Shown here one piece after another: positions 15,325 to 23,040 of a stretch of 64,000 nt of DNA (position 1 is the stretch's first letter; every line of letters begins with the position of its first letter). The notes beneath the pieces were generated by a model that saw nothing but the letters and a program-made list of their open reading frames with translations, had not been told where the DNA came from and ran no database searches. The stretch comes from Sphingomonas palmae (lineage in GTDB: Bacteria; Pseudomonadota; Alphaproteobacteria; Sphingomonadales; Sphingomonadaceae): contig NZ_FNZZ01000002.1 of NCBI RefSeq assembly GCF_900109565.1, positions 248,001 through 312,000 of the forward strand, written 5' to 3'. Both the position numbers and the translations under genes were made by a program.

Positions 15325-16557
15325 TCAGGTGTTGGGGGTAATGAAATTCTCGACCACCGGCGCGATACGGTTGCGCCACTTGGAACCGTTGAAGATGCCG
15401 TAGTGCCCGACACCCTCGGCCATCAGGTAACGCTTCTTGTCGTCAGGCAGGTTGGTGGCGAGCGTCAGCGCCGCCTTGGTCTGCCCCAGCCCCGAAATGT
15501 CGTCGCGCTCGCCCTCGATCGCGAGCAGCGCCACGTCGGTGATCGCGCCCGTGTCGACCTTGCGCCCGCGATGCGTCATCATGCCCCTGGGCAGCTTGTG
15601 CTCCTGGAACACGACATCGATTGTCTGAAGGTAGAATTCCGCCGTCATGTCCGCGACCGAGCGATATTCCTCGTAGAAGTCCTTGGTCGCCTGTGCGCTC
15701 GCACCATCGCCCTGGACCAGATGCTTGAACATCTCCCAGTGGCTCAGCATGTGATTGCCCAGATTCATCGACATGAAGCCGGTGAGCTGCAGGAAGCCCG
15801 GATACACCCGCCGCCCGGCACCCGGATGGCACGCCGGCACCGTCGCGATCACATTCTGCTCGAACCACGCGAACGGCCGCTCGGTCGCGAGCGTGTTAAC
15901 CGCGGTCGGCGCCTCGCGCGTGTCGATCGGGCCGCCCATCATCGTCAGCGTTTTAGGCCGCGCGGGGTTCTTGTCCGCGCTCATCACCGCGACGGCGGCG
16001 AGGCTCGGCACCGACGGCTGGCAGACCGCGAGCATATGCGTCCCGCCCTGCCCCTCGTTGCTGCCCATCTCCTCCAAAAACGCGATCAGGTAATCGACGT
16101 AGTCGTCGAGATCGAAGCGCCCCTCGCTGACGGGCACATTCTTCGCGTCGTGCCAGTCGGTGATGTGGACGTCGGCGAACGGCAGCATCCGCTCGACGGT
16201 GCCGCGCAGCAGCGTCGCGAAATGCCCCGACATCGGTGCGACGATCAGCAGCTTGGGGCCACCCTCCACGCCCTCACGGCGAAAGCGCTTCAGATCACCG
16301 AAGGGCCGCGCGAGCACGACCTCTTCGATCACCTTAACCTCGCGACCGTCGATCACCGTCGTATCGAGCCCGAACGCCGGCTTGCCACGCGACGCGCTCG
16401 CGTGCGCGAATACTTCCAGCGCGCTCGCCATCACCGGTCCGCCGCCCAGATAGGCGAACGGGTTTGCCGGATCGTTCAGCCAGCCGGCAGTCGCGGTCGC
16501 CAGTGCGCTGGCGGACGAGAGCCAGCTGCGCTGCAGTTCATAGGCGTCGTAGAACAT
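15325..16557 (-). CDS. phaZ: Intracellular polyhydroxybutyrate depolymerase
   Basis: A 410-residue intracellular PHB depolymerase, which degrades stored PHB granules to 3-hydroxybutyrate oligomers. The N-terminus (MFYDAYELQRSWLSS) and AYLGGGPVMASALEV are characteristic. The catalytic nucleophile lies in LAVCQPSVPSL, the Cys-type lipase box of this family, and LIVAPMSGHFATLLRGT is the oxyanion region. The length matches the family. The ATG at 16557 has GGAGAGG upstream, next to a short hairpin. A TGC-rich dyad 50 bases upstream resembles a PhaR operator. Phasin or PhaC genes are not in the window. Confidence 0.92.
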   Translation of the reverse strand: MFYDAYELQRSWLSSASALATATAGWLNDPANPFAYLGGGPVMASALEVFAHASASRGKPAFGLDTTVIDGREVKVIEEVVLARPFGDLKRFRREGVEGGPKLLIVAPMSGHFATLLRGTVERMLPFADVHITDWHDAKNVPVSEGRFDLDDYVDYLIAFLEEMGSNEGQGGTHMLAVCQPSVPSLAAVAVMSADKNPARPKTLTMMGGPIDTREAPTAVNTLATERPFAWFEQNVIATVPACHPGAGRRVYPGFLQLTGFMSMNLGNHMLSHWEMFKHLVQGDGASAQATKDFYEEYRSVADMTAEFYLQTIDVVFQEHKLPRGMMTHRGRKVDTGAITDVALLAIEGERDDISGLGQTKAALTLATNLPDDKKRYLMAEGVGHYGIFNGSKWRNRIAPVVENFITPNT

Positions 16558-16572
16558 CGGGTATGCCTCTCC

Positions 16573-16588
16573 GCCCCCAGATGGGGGC
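16573..16588 (-). other. Short hairpin in the phaZ leader
   Basis: GCCCCC-AGAT-GGGGGC forms a 6-bp stem 16 bases upstream of the phaZ ATG, directly beside the Shine-Dalgarno on the minus strand. It could influence translation of phaZ. Inference from position. Confidence 0.3.
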
Positions 16589-16606
16589 TCGTGATACTAA
16601 CCGAAA

Positions 16607-16623
16607 CGCTGCACTGCACAATG
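16607..16623. promoter_or_regulatory. Candidate PhaR-type operator (TGC-rich dyad)
   Basis: The sequence CGCTGCACTGCACAATG, reading TTGTGCAGTGCAG on the phaZ strand, resembles the CTGC-N3-GCAG sites bound by the PHB-responsive repressor PhaR (here CTGC-ACT-GCAC, one mismatch). It lies 50-66 bases upstream of phaZ. PhaR itself is not in the window. Confidence 0.35.
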
Positions 16624-16723
16624 ATGTTGCATGGTCGGCTCGACGCTTCGTGCCGGGCGGTGGCTCAAGGGTCACACCGGCCACGGCGTTGAGCCACCCT
16701 GTCCTCGCTGCTAGGGCACGCGC

Positions 16724-18517
16724 ATGGCCAGCGCTCCCCCGCCCCCTGCATCAACCGAGGTTGCGCCATCGCGCCGCATCGGCAATCTCGCGATGGTCTG
16801 GCGCGCCGCGCGGGCGTACCCGTTGCAGATCGCGGGCGCCTGCGTGGCGCTCGCGGTCACGTCGGCGGCGACGATTGCGATCCCCTACAGCTTCAAGCGC
16901 GTGATCGATCGCGGCTTCGCAGCTGGCGGCGACAGCCAGGCGGTGTCGGGCGCGTTCCATTACATGCTGATGATCGTCGTCGTGCTGGCGATCGGCACCG
17001 CGTTCCGCTTCTACTTCGTGTCGTGGCTGGGCGAGCGCGTCGTCGCCGACATCCGAACGCAGGTGCAGCGCCACCTTCTGACGCTCACCCCGCGCTTCTA
17101 CGAGGAGAACCGCCCGTCGGAGATCGCCAGTCGCCTGACCGCGGACACCGGTCAGATCGAGACGGTCGTTGGCAGCACGGTGTCGATTGCGCTGCGCAAC
17201 CTGTTCACCAGCGTCGGTGGGCTTGTCTACCTGTTCACCATCTCGCCCAAGCTGACCGGGCTGCTGGTGGTCGCGATCCCGCTGATCATCGCGCCGATCG
17301 CCTTGCTGGGCAAACGCGTGCGCAGCTACTCGCGCACCTCGCAGGACCGGATCGCCGATGTCGGCTCGATCGTCACCGAAACACTCGGTGCGATGAAGAT
17401 CGTCCAGGCGTTCGGGCAGGAGCGCCGCGAATCTGAGCGCTTCAGCGACGCGGTCGAGGCGACGATGGCGGCGGCGCGCAAGCGCATCCTGCTCCGCGCG
17501 ATCATGACCGCGATCGTCATCGGCCTCGTCTTCGGCGCGATCACCTTGGTGATGTGGGAGGGCGCGATCGACGTCGCCGCCGGACGCCTGTCGGGCGGCG
17601 CGATCGCCGCGTTCGTGCTGACCGGCGGCATCGTCGCGGGCGCGTTCGGCGCGCTGACCGAGGTGTACGGCGATCTGCTGCGCGGTGCAGGTGCCGCAGG
17701 GCGTCTGGCCGAATTGCTCGACGAGCGGCCGGAGATCGCGCCGCCCGCCCACCCGATCGCGCTGCCTCAACCGCCGCAGGGCCGTGTCGACTTCGCGCAG
17801 GTCGAGTTTCGCTACCCGACCCGCCCCGACCTGCCCGCGCTGCACGACTTCTCGCTCTCGGTCGCACCCGGCGAGACGGTCGCGATCGTCGGCCCGTCGG
17901 GGGCGGGCAAGTCGACGCTGTTTCAGTTGATCCAGCGCTTCTACGATCCCGCCGCCGGTACGGTCAGCGTGGACGGCGTGCCCTTGCGCGACGCCGACCC
18001 CGCCGAGGTACGCGCGCGGATCGCGATGGTGCCGCAGGAGACGGTCATCTTCGGCACCAGCGCGCGCGACAATCTGCGCTACGGTCGCTGGGACGCCGAC
18101 GACGCCGCGATCTGGCACGCCGCAGAGGCTGCCAATGCCGCCGACTTCCTACGCGCGCTGCCAGACGGGCTCGACACCTTTCTGGGCGAAGGCGGCGCGC
18201 GACTGTCCGGCGGCCAGCGGCAGCGCGTCGCGATCGCACGCGCGCTGTTGCGCGACGCGCCGATCCTGCTGCTCGACGAGGCGACCAGCGCATTAGATGC
18301 AGAGAGCGAACGGCTGGTGCAGGACGCGCTCGAGCGGTTGATGGCCGACCGCACGACGATCGTCATCGCGCACCGCCTTGCCACCGTCCGCGCCGCCGAC
18401 CGCATCGTCGTGATGGACGAGGGTCGCATCGTCGAGCAGGGCACGCACGCGACCCTGTTCGCGCGCGGCGGGCTCTACGCGCGGCTCGCCAGCCTGCAAT
18501 TCAACGAGGCTGCCTGA
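16724..18517 (+). CDS. ABC transporter, fused permease and ATPase (MsbA-like exporter)
   Basis: A 597-residue half-transporter. The N-terminal membrane domain has about six helices (35-335), and the coupling region RTSQDRIADVGS fits. The ATPase domain shows Walker A GPSGAGKST (about 390), Q-loop near MVPQETVIF, signature LSGGQRQRVAIARAL (about 493) and Walker B LLLDEATSALD (about 515), followed by IAHRLATV. Homodimers of this type export lipids, drugs or peptides. The ATG at 16724 begins MASAPPPPAS. No partner gene indicates a substrate; the MsbA/multidrug group is the nearest match by eye. Confidence 0.93.
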   Translation: MASAPPPPASTEVAPSRRIGNLAMVWRAARAYPLQIAGACVALAVTSAATIAIPYSFKRVIDRGFAAGGDSQAVSGAFHYMLMIVVVLAIGTAFRFYFVSWLGERVVADIRTQVQRHLLTLTPRFYEENRPSEIASRLTADTGQIETVVGSTVSIALRNLFTSVGGLVYLFTISPKLTGLLVVAIPLIIAPIALLGKRVRSYSRTSQDRIADVGSIVTETLGAMKIVQAFGQERRESERFSDAVEATMAAARKRILLRAIMTAIVIGLVFGAITLVMWEGAIDVAAGRLSGGAIAAFVLTGGIVAGAFGALTEVYGDLLRGAGAAGRLAELLDERPEIAPPAHPIALPQPPQGRVDFAQVEFRYPTRPDLPALHDFSLSVAPGETVAIVGPSGAGKSTLFQLIQRFYDPAAGTVSVDGVPLRDADPAEVRARIAMVPQETVIFGTSARDNLRYGRWDADDAAIWHAAEAANAADFLRALPDGLDTFLGEGGARLSGGQRQRVAIARALLRDAPILLLDEATSALDAESERLVQDALERLMADRTTIVIAHRLATVRAADRIVVMDEGRIVEQGTHATLFARGGLYARLASLQFNEAA

Positions 18518-18646
18518 GCGCTCCGCCACTGCGCCTATCAATAGGCGCCCACATGCCCTATATCCAAGTCATCGTGCGCAACCGACCCGTAGGCGCGCGC
18601 GGCTGAGAGACCATCGCGCTCCCGCTTACGACGAGGAGCATGTGCC

Positions 18647-18823
18647 TTGGACCTCAACTACCTTCTTCACCGTCATCAGGTTTCGCTGATGCGCGCGCAC
18701 GATGGCGCGACCAGCGAGGCGCGCTGCGCGCATCGCGGGCTCGCCCTCGGCTACCGCGAGCGGATCGCGGCGCTGCGCGAGACGATGGGTGTTACCACCA
18801 TGACGCTGGACCGCGTCAGTTGA
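18647..18823 (+). CDS. Small conserved-looking helical protein (58 aa, TTG start)
   Basis: A 58-residue protein. The TTG at 18647 is read as Met, giving MDLNYLLHRHQVSLMRAHDG, followed by the helical RGLALGYRERIAALRETMG. GAGGAG lies about 9 bases before the TTG. A nearby ATG at 18640 is in another frame. The stop TGA (18821-18823) overlaps the TTG start of the DUF2384-like gene (18820), so the two genes are translationally coupled. The protein has no membrane segment or catalytic motif. The pair looks like a conserved sphingomonad module; function unknown. Confidence 0.6.
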   Translation: MDLNYLLHRHQVSLMRAHDGATSEARCAHRGLALGYRERIAALRETMGVTTMTLDRVS

Positions 18824-19140
18824 GCGATCCCGTCGACACCGGTGCTGATGCTCAGCCAGCCGCCCGCAAGCCCGCCGGCCGCCACTTTCGTCCGGCGCGC
18901 GTCGCAATGGACCGAGCCGCGGCCGAGCGGCAGGGCCGGATCGCGCAGGCCGCGTTCCTGACGCTCGGCAACCGCGATGCCGCGATTGCCTTTCTCAACA
19001 CGCACGACGACGCGCTGGGCCAGCGCCCGATCGACGCCGCGGTGGCGAGCACCGATGGCCTTGCCGCGGCCGAACGGCTGCTCGCCGACCGCGCGAGTGG
19101 CGAAAAGCCCACAAACCTCACGCTCCCGCCTGCCACCTAA
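18820..19140 (+). CDS. DUF2384 (MbcA/ParS/Xre-type) antitoxin-like protein without a neighbouring toxin
   Basis: A 106-residue protein starting at TTG 18820. A polar N-terminal part (about 1-40) precedes a C-terminal domain with AQAAFLTLGNRDAAIAFLN, HDDALGQRPIDAAVAS and DGLAAAERLLADRA. This matches the DUF2384 pattern (helix, W/FL-x-x-x-x-AL-G-x-P, then a GAxxAExLL helix) of antitoxins that neutralise RES-domain NAD-degrading toxins. No RES toxin is adjacent; the upstream 58-residue protein is too small. The N-terminal part is shorter than the usual HTH and may not bind DNA. Translationally coupled to the upstream gene. Confidence 0.65.
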   Translation: MSDPVDTGADAQPAARKPAGRHFRPARVAMDRAAAERQGRIAQAAFLTLGNRDAAIAFLNTHDDALGQRPIDAAVASTDGLAAAERLLADRASGEKPTNLTLPPAT

Positions 19141-19226
19141 GCTGTTCCGCTCGCGTATCGAACCGGGGTTGTAACGCGCGCGCCTATTCGCTCTACTCCC
19201 ACCCGTGAAACGGCAGGGAGGCTGAC

Positions 19227-20393
19227 ATGTCACAGGGTCAACGCGAGTTCGACGTGATCGTCTACGGCGCGACCGGGTACACCGGGCGGCTCGTTGCCGA
19301 ATATCTGGCGCAGACCTACCCGACCGGCGTACGCTGGGCGATGGCGGGACGCTCGATGGCGAAGCTTGAGGCGGTTCGCGCCGAAATGGGCGTGCCCGCC
19401 GACGTGCCGCTCGTCACCGCCGACGCGGATGCACCCACGAGCCTGCGCGCGATGTGCGCGCGCGCCACCGTCGTCATCACCACGGTAGGCCCCTACCAGC
19501 TTTACGGCAGTGATCTGGTCGCCGCCTGTGTCGAAACCGGCACGGCTTACGTCGACCTGTGCGGCGAGCCGGGGTGGATGCGCGAGATGATCGACGCGCA
19601 CCACGCCGCCGCCCGCGCGAACGGCGCGCAGATCGTCTTCTCGTGCGGGTTCGACTCGATCCCGTTCGACCTTGGGGTGCTGACGCTGCAGGAGGCAGCG
19701 CAGGCGCGCTTCGGCAAGCCCGTACCCCGCATCAAGGCACGCGTGCGCGAGATGAAGGGCGGCTTCTCCGGCGGCACCGCGGCGAGCCTCAAGGCGACGA
19801 TGGCAGCGGCGGCGAAGAAGCCCTCGCTGATCCCGCTGCTCGCCGATCCATTCGCGCTGACGCCGGGGCACAAGGGGCCGAACCAGCCATCGGGGCTGAT
19901 CCCCGAATATGATCCGACGCTCCACTCCTGGGTCGCGCCCTTCGTCATGGCGCCGATCAACACCAAGAACGTCCACCGCACCAACTTCCTGCTCGGTCAG
20001 CAATGGGGCGACATCGTCTACGACGAGATGGTGGTGACGGGTCTCGGCGACGTGGGTCGTGCCGCGGCAGAGGCGCTGGGCAAGCTCAATCCGTTCGGCG
20101 GCGACAAGGGCCCGAAACCCGGCGAAGGACCGACCAAGGAGGAGCGCGAGGCGGGTCACTTCGACGTGCTGTTCGCCGGCCTCTACGACGACGGGCAGCG
20201 GATCGACGCGGTCGTGACCGGCAACCGCGATCCCGGCTACGGCTGCACCAGCCGCATGCTGGCGGAGAGCGCCTTGTGCCTGGTCGAGGACGTGCGCGGC
20301 GATGGCGGCATCTGGACGCCCGGCGCGTTGATGGGAACGAAATTGCGCGACCGGCTGGTGGCGCGCGCCGGTATGACCTTCACCGCGCAGTGA
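19227..20393 (+). CDS. Saccharopine dehydrogenase-family / trans-acting enoyl reductase-like protein
   Basis: A 388-residue oxidoreductase with an N-terminal Rossmann fold (VIVYGATGYTGRLVAEYLA) and a GPYQLYGSDLVAACVETGTAYVDLCGE segment typical of the saccharopine dehydrogenase NADP-binding family. In actinobacteria relatives act as trans-acting enoyl reductases in complex lipid synthesis; here the substrate is unknown. The C-terminal part contains LNPFGGDKG and GYGCTSRMLAESALCL. The ATG at 19227 follows GGGAGG. It follows the DUF2384 gene by 86 bases. Confidence 0.82.
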   Translation: MSQGQREFDVIVYGATGYTGRLVAEYLAQTYPTGVRWAMAGRSMAKLEAVRAEMGVPADVPLVTADADAPTSLRAMCARATVVITTVGPYQLYGSDLVAACVETGTAYVDLCGEPGWMREMIDAHHAAARANGAQIVFSCGFDSIPFDLGVLTLQEAAQARFGKPVPRIKARVREMKGGFSGGTAASLKATMAAAAKKPSLIPLLADPFALTPGHKGPNQPSGLIPEYDPTLHSWVAPFVMAPINTKNVHRTNFLLGQQWGDIVYDEMVVTGLGDVGRAAAEALGKLNPFGGDKGPKPGEGPTKEEREAGHFDVLFAGLYDDGQRIDAVVTGNRDPGYGCTSRMLAESALCLVEDVRGDGGIWTPGALMGTKLRDRLVARAGMTFTAQ

Positions 20394-20430
20394 CGGCGAC
20401 GGCGGTGGGCGACCTTTGCGCCGATCGCCC

Positions 20431-20733
20431 CTATCCGCCGATCGCCATCGCTCCCGCCGCGGCGAAACCGGCGAGCGCGATCCCGCCGAGTACGCGCGCG
20501 AGCGACTCCTTGCGGAAGTCAGACAGCCGCGACTGGTCGAGCCAGAAGCGGCCCTGCTTCACCTCGACCAGCAGGCCGAAATCGGTCATCCGTTTGAACA
20601 GCCGCGTCTCCATGCGACCCTTGGGCGCGTAAGGCAGCGCGGCGTCGGGCTTGGTCGCGCCGGCCTCGACGAAATAGTCGACGATGCGCCCGCGCGTGCG
20701 CGCGATCAGTGCTGACATTCGGTCGCCAATCAT
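20431..20733 (-). CDS. Small hypothetical protein with C-terminal membrane helix (100 aa)
   Basis: A 100-residue protein opening MIGDRMSALIARTRGRIVD, with a basic helical centre (RMETRLFKRMTDFGLLVEVKQGR, shown in parts) and a hydrophobic C-terminus (VLGGIALAGFAAAGAMAIGG). The layout suggests tail-anchored membrane insertion. AGGA lies 8 bases before the ATG. It begins 9 bases after the RNase R stop, so it is probably cotranscribed with rnr. No family recognised. It may be a partner of RNase R, but only the operon supports that. Confidence 0.6.
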   Translation of the reverse strand: MIGDRMSALIARTRGRIVDYFVEAGATKPDAALPYAPKGRMETRLFKRMTDFGLLVEVKQGRFWLDQSRLSDFRKESLARVLGGIALAGFAAAGAMAIGG

Positions 20734-20742
20734 CGCTCGGTC

Positions 20743-22980
20743 CTATCGCTTTTTGCCGTCATGGCGGATGTTCGCCGGTCGGCCGCGTCGCTTGAGCACG
20801 CGCCCGGCCTTGTTCGGTGCGCGTTCCTTACCCGCACCACCGCGATGGCGCGAGGCCGAAGGTGGCGCGAACCGCCCCTCGGGAAGCTCGAAGCGCAGCG
20901 CACCCGACACCGGGTTCGCCTCCGCAAGTCGGAGATCGAGCCGCTGGCCGAGTGAATAGACCTCACCGCTCTGCTCGCCCGTCAGCGTGCGCGCACCCTC
21001 ATCGAAGCGGAAATACTCGCCACCCAGATCGCGCACCGGCATCAACCCGTCGCCGCCGATCCCGTCGACGGTTGCGAAGAAGCCGAAGTTCGTGACGCCG
21101 GTGATCCGCACCTCGACCACCTCACCCTCGCGCTCGGCCAGGAACGCGGCGACGTAGCGATCGATCGTGTCGCGCTCCGCCTCCATCGCGCGGCGTTCCA
21201 GCTTGCTGATCTGCTCGCCCAGATGCTCGAAATTTTCGTCGCCGTTGAGCCCTCCCGGCCCGAGCGCGTAGGCCGACACCAGCGCACGATGCACCAACAG
21301 GTCGGCATAACGCCGGATCGGCGAGGTGAAGTGGCCGTAACTGCCGAGCGACAGTCCGAAATGCCCGTGGTTGAGCGGGGCGTAATAAGCCTGCGTCTGC
21401 GTGCGCAGCACCTGCTCCATCACCTGTGGCCGGTAATCGGCATCGCCGATGCGTTCGAGGATGCGGTTGAACGTCGCGGGCTTGATCACCTGCCCCATCG
21501 CGAACGGCACGCCGAACGTGTCGAGATAGTCTTTCAGCGCCACCAGCTTCTCGCGTGCAGGCGGTTCGTGGACGCGGTACATGACCGGCGCCTTTTTCGC
21601 CTCCAGCGCCTTCGCCGCCGCGACGTTCGCCGCGATCATGTAATCCTCAATCAACCGGTGCGCGTCCAATCGCTCGCGCGCGGCGACCGACATGATGCGG
21701 CCGTTCGCGTCCAACACCACGCGCCGCTCGGGCAGGTCGAGGTCGAGCGGCTCGCGCTGGTCGCGCGCCGCCGCCAGTGCGCGCCAGCAGTCCCACAGCG
21801 GACGCAGCGCGTCGATCTGCGCGCCCTCGCCCGCATCAATCGTCGCCTGCGCATCCTCGTACGCGATGTTGGCGGCGAGCCGCACGGTGGCACGGGTGAA
21901 GCGCCACGATTTCAGCGCCCCCGCCTTCGTCACCTGCAGGTGACAGGCGAGCGCGGCGCGATCCTCGCCTTCCTTCAGCGAGCACACGTCGGCCGACAGG
22001 ATCTCGGGCAGCATCGGCACGACCCGGTCGGGGAAATAGACCGAGTTGCCGCGGGCACGCGCCTCGCGGTCGATTGCGCTGCCGGGGCGAACGTAGAAGC
22101 TCACATCGGCGATCGCGACGATCGCGCGCCAGCCGCCCTCGTTTGCGGGATCATCGTCGGGCGTCGCCCAGACCGCATCGTCGTGGTCGCGCGCGTCGGC
22201 GGGGTCGATCGCGACGATCGGCAGATGCGTCAAATCCTCGCGATCATTGCCCAGCTGCTGTCGCGCGACGCGCTCGGCCTCGTCGAGCGCTTCTTGCGCG
22301 AACGTGTCGGGGATGCCGTGCTTGGCAATCGCGATCAGCGAGAAGCTGCGCGGCGCGAATGGGTCGCCCAGTCGTTGCACGACGCGCGCGGTGATCCGCG
22401 GCGGTCGCCCGGCGAGCTCGGCCGAGACAAGTTCGCCCGCCTCGGCACCGCCCGCGTCCGACACGGCATACTCGCGCCGCTCCTTCTTGTCGGTGCTCTG
22501 CAAAAACAGACGATCTCCGGCCCCGCGCAGCACGCCGATCACCTGTTCGGAGGTGGGTTTCAGCACCTTCATCGGGTGCGCGGTGATCCCGCTGCCGGTC
22601 TCCTCGGTGCGCGCCAGAATACGCTCGCCGACACCCAGCGCGCCGCGCTTCTGCTCGCGCACTCGGATGCGCGGCAAGGGCGCCTCGCTGTCCCATCTCT
22701 CAGGCGTGGCCCAGACGGCGCCGCTGTCGTCGATCGTGGTGACGCGCAGCACGGTGACCTTGGGCACCCCGCCCATCTTGTGAAAGGCGCGGCCGGGCGC
22801 GGAGTCGATCAACCCCTCGTCCGCCATGTCCTTCAAGAGCGCCTTGAGCCCGATCTTCTCCTGCGCGGACAGCGCGAACGCGCGCGCGATCTCTCGCTTG
22901 CCCGCGGGCTGCGCCGATTGCGTGATGAAGTCGAGGATCTGCTCGCGGGTCGGCAGACCCGGCTTCGGTTTTCTTGGCAC
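20743..22980 (-). CDS. rnr: Ribonuclease R
   Basis: A 745-residue exoribonuclease of the RNase II/R family. It degrades structured RNA 3' to 5'. Visible are the N-terminal winged helix (ILDFITQSAQPAGKREIARAF), cold-shock domains, the catalytic RNB core with AIDPADARDHDDAVWA (Asp residues that hold Mg), and a C-terminal S1 domain (EVVEVRITGVTNFGFF) with a short basic tail. It is somewhat shorter than the E. coli protein. The GTG at 22980 gives MPRKPKPGLPTREQ; a TTG two codons upstream is possible. A hairpin separates it from the upstream proS gene. Confidence 0.92.
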   Translation of the reverse strand: MPRKPKPGLPTREQILDFITQSAQPAGKREIARAFALSAQEKIGLKALLKDMADEGLIDSAPGRAFHKMGGVPKVTVLRVTTIDDSGAVWATPERWDSEAPLPRIRVREQKRGALGVGERILARTEETGSGITAHPMKVLKPTSEQVIGVLRGAGDRLFLQSTDKKERREYAVSDAGGAEAGELVSAELAGRPPRITARVVQRLGDPFAPRSFSLIAIAKHGIPDTFAQEALDEAERVARQQLGNDREDLTHLPIVAIDPADARDHDDAVWATPDDDPANEGGWRAIVAIADVSFYVRPGSAIDREARARGNSVYFPDRVVPMLPEILSADVCSLKEGEDRAALACHLQVTKAGALKSWRFTRATVRLAANIAYEDAQATIDAGEGAQIDALRPLWDCWRALAAARDQREPLDLDLPERRVVLDANGRIMSVAARERLDAHRLIEDYMIAANVAAAKALEAKKAPVMYRVHEPPAREKLVALKDYLDTFGVPFAMGQVIKPATFNRILERIGDADYRPQVMEQVLRTQTQAYYAPLNHGHFGLSLGSYGHFTSPIRRYADLLVHRALVSAYALGPGGLNGDENFEHLGEQISKLERRAMEAERDTIDRYVAAFLAEREGEVVEVRITGVTNFGFFATVDGIGGDGLMPVRDLGGEYFRFDEGARTLTGEQSGEVYSLGQRLDLRLAEANPVSGALRFELPEGRFAPPSASRHRGGAGKERAPNKAGRVLKRRGRPANIRHDGKKR

Positions 22981-23001
22981 GCCCAACAGATAGGCGCTGC
23001 A

Positions 23002-23028
23002 CCCGCCCGCGTCACCTGCGCGGGCGGG
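23002..23028 (-). terminator. Hairpin between proS and rnr
   Basis: CCCGCCCGCG (23002-23011) and CGCGGGCGGG (23019-23028) form a perfect 10-bp stem with a 7-base loop. It lies after the proS stop, before rnr. No T-tract follows, so it may only attenuate or stabilise the transcript. Confidence 0.45.
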
Positions 23029-23040
23029 CTTGCCCGATAA

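Noticed and set aside
18553..18606. 17-codon reading frame after the ABC exporter (MPYIQVIVRNR...)
   Set aside because: Very short, and no ribosome site of note precedes it.
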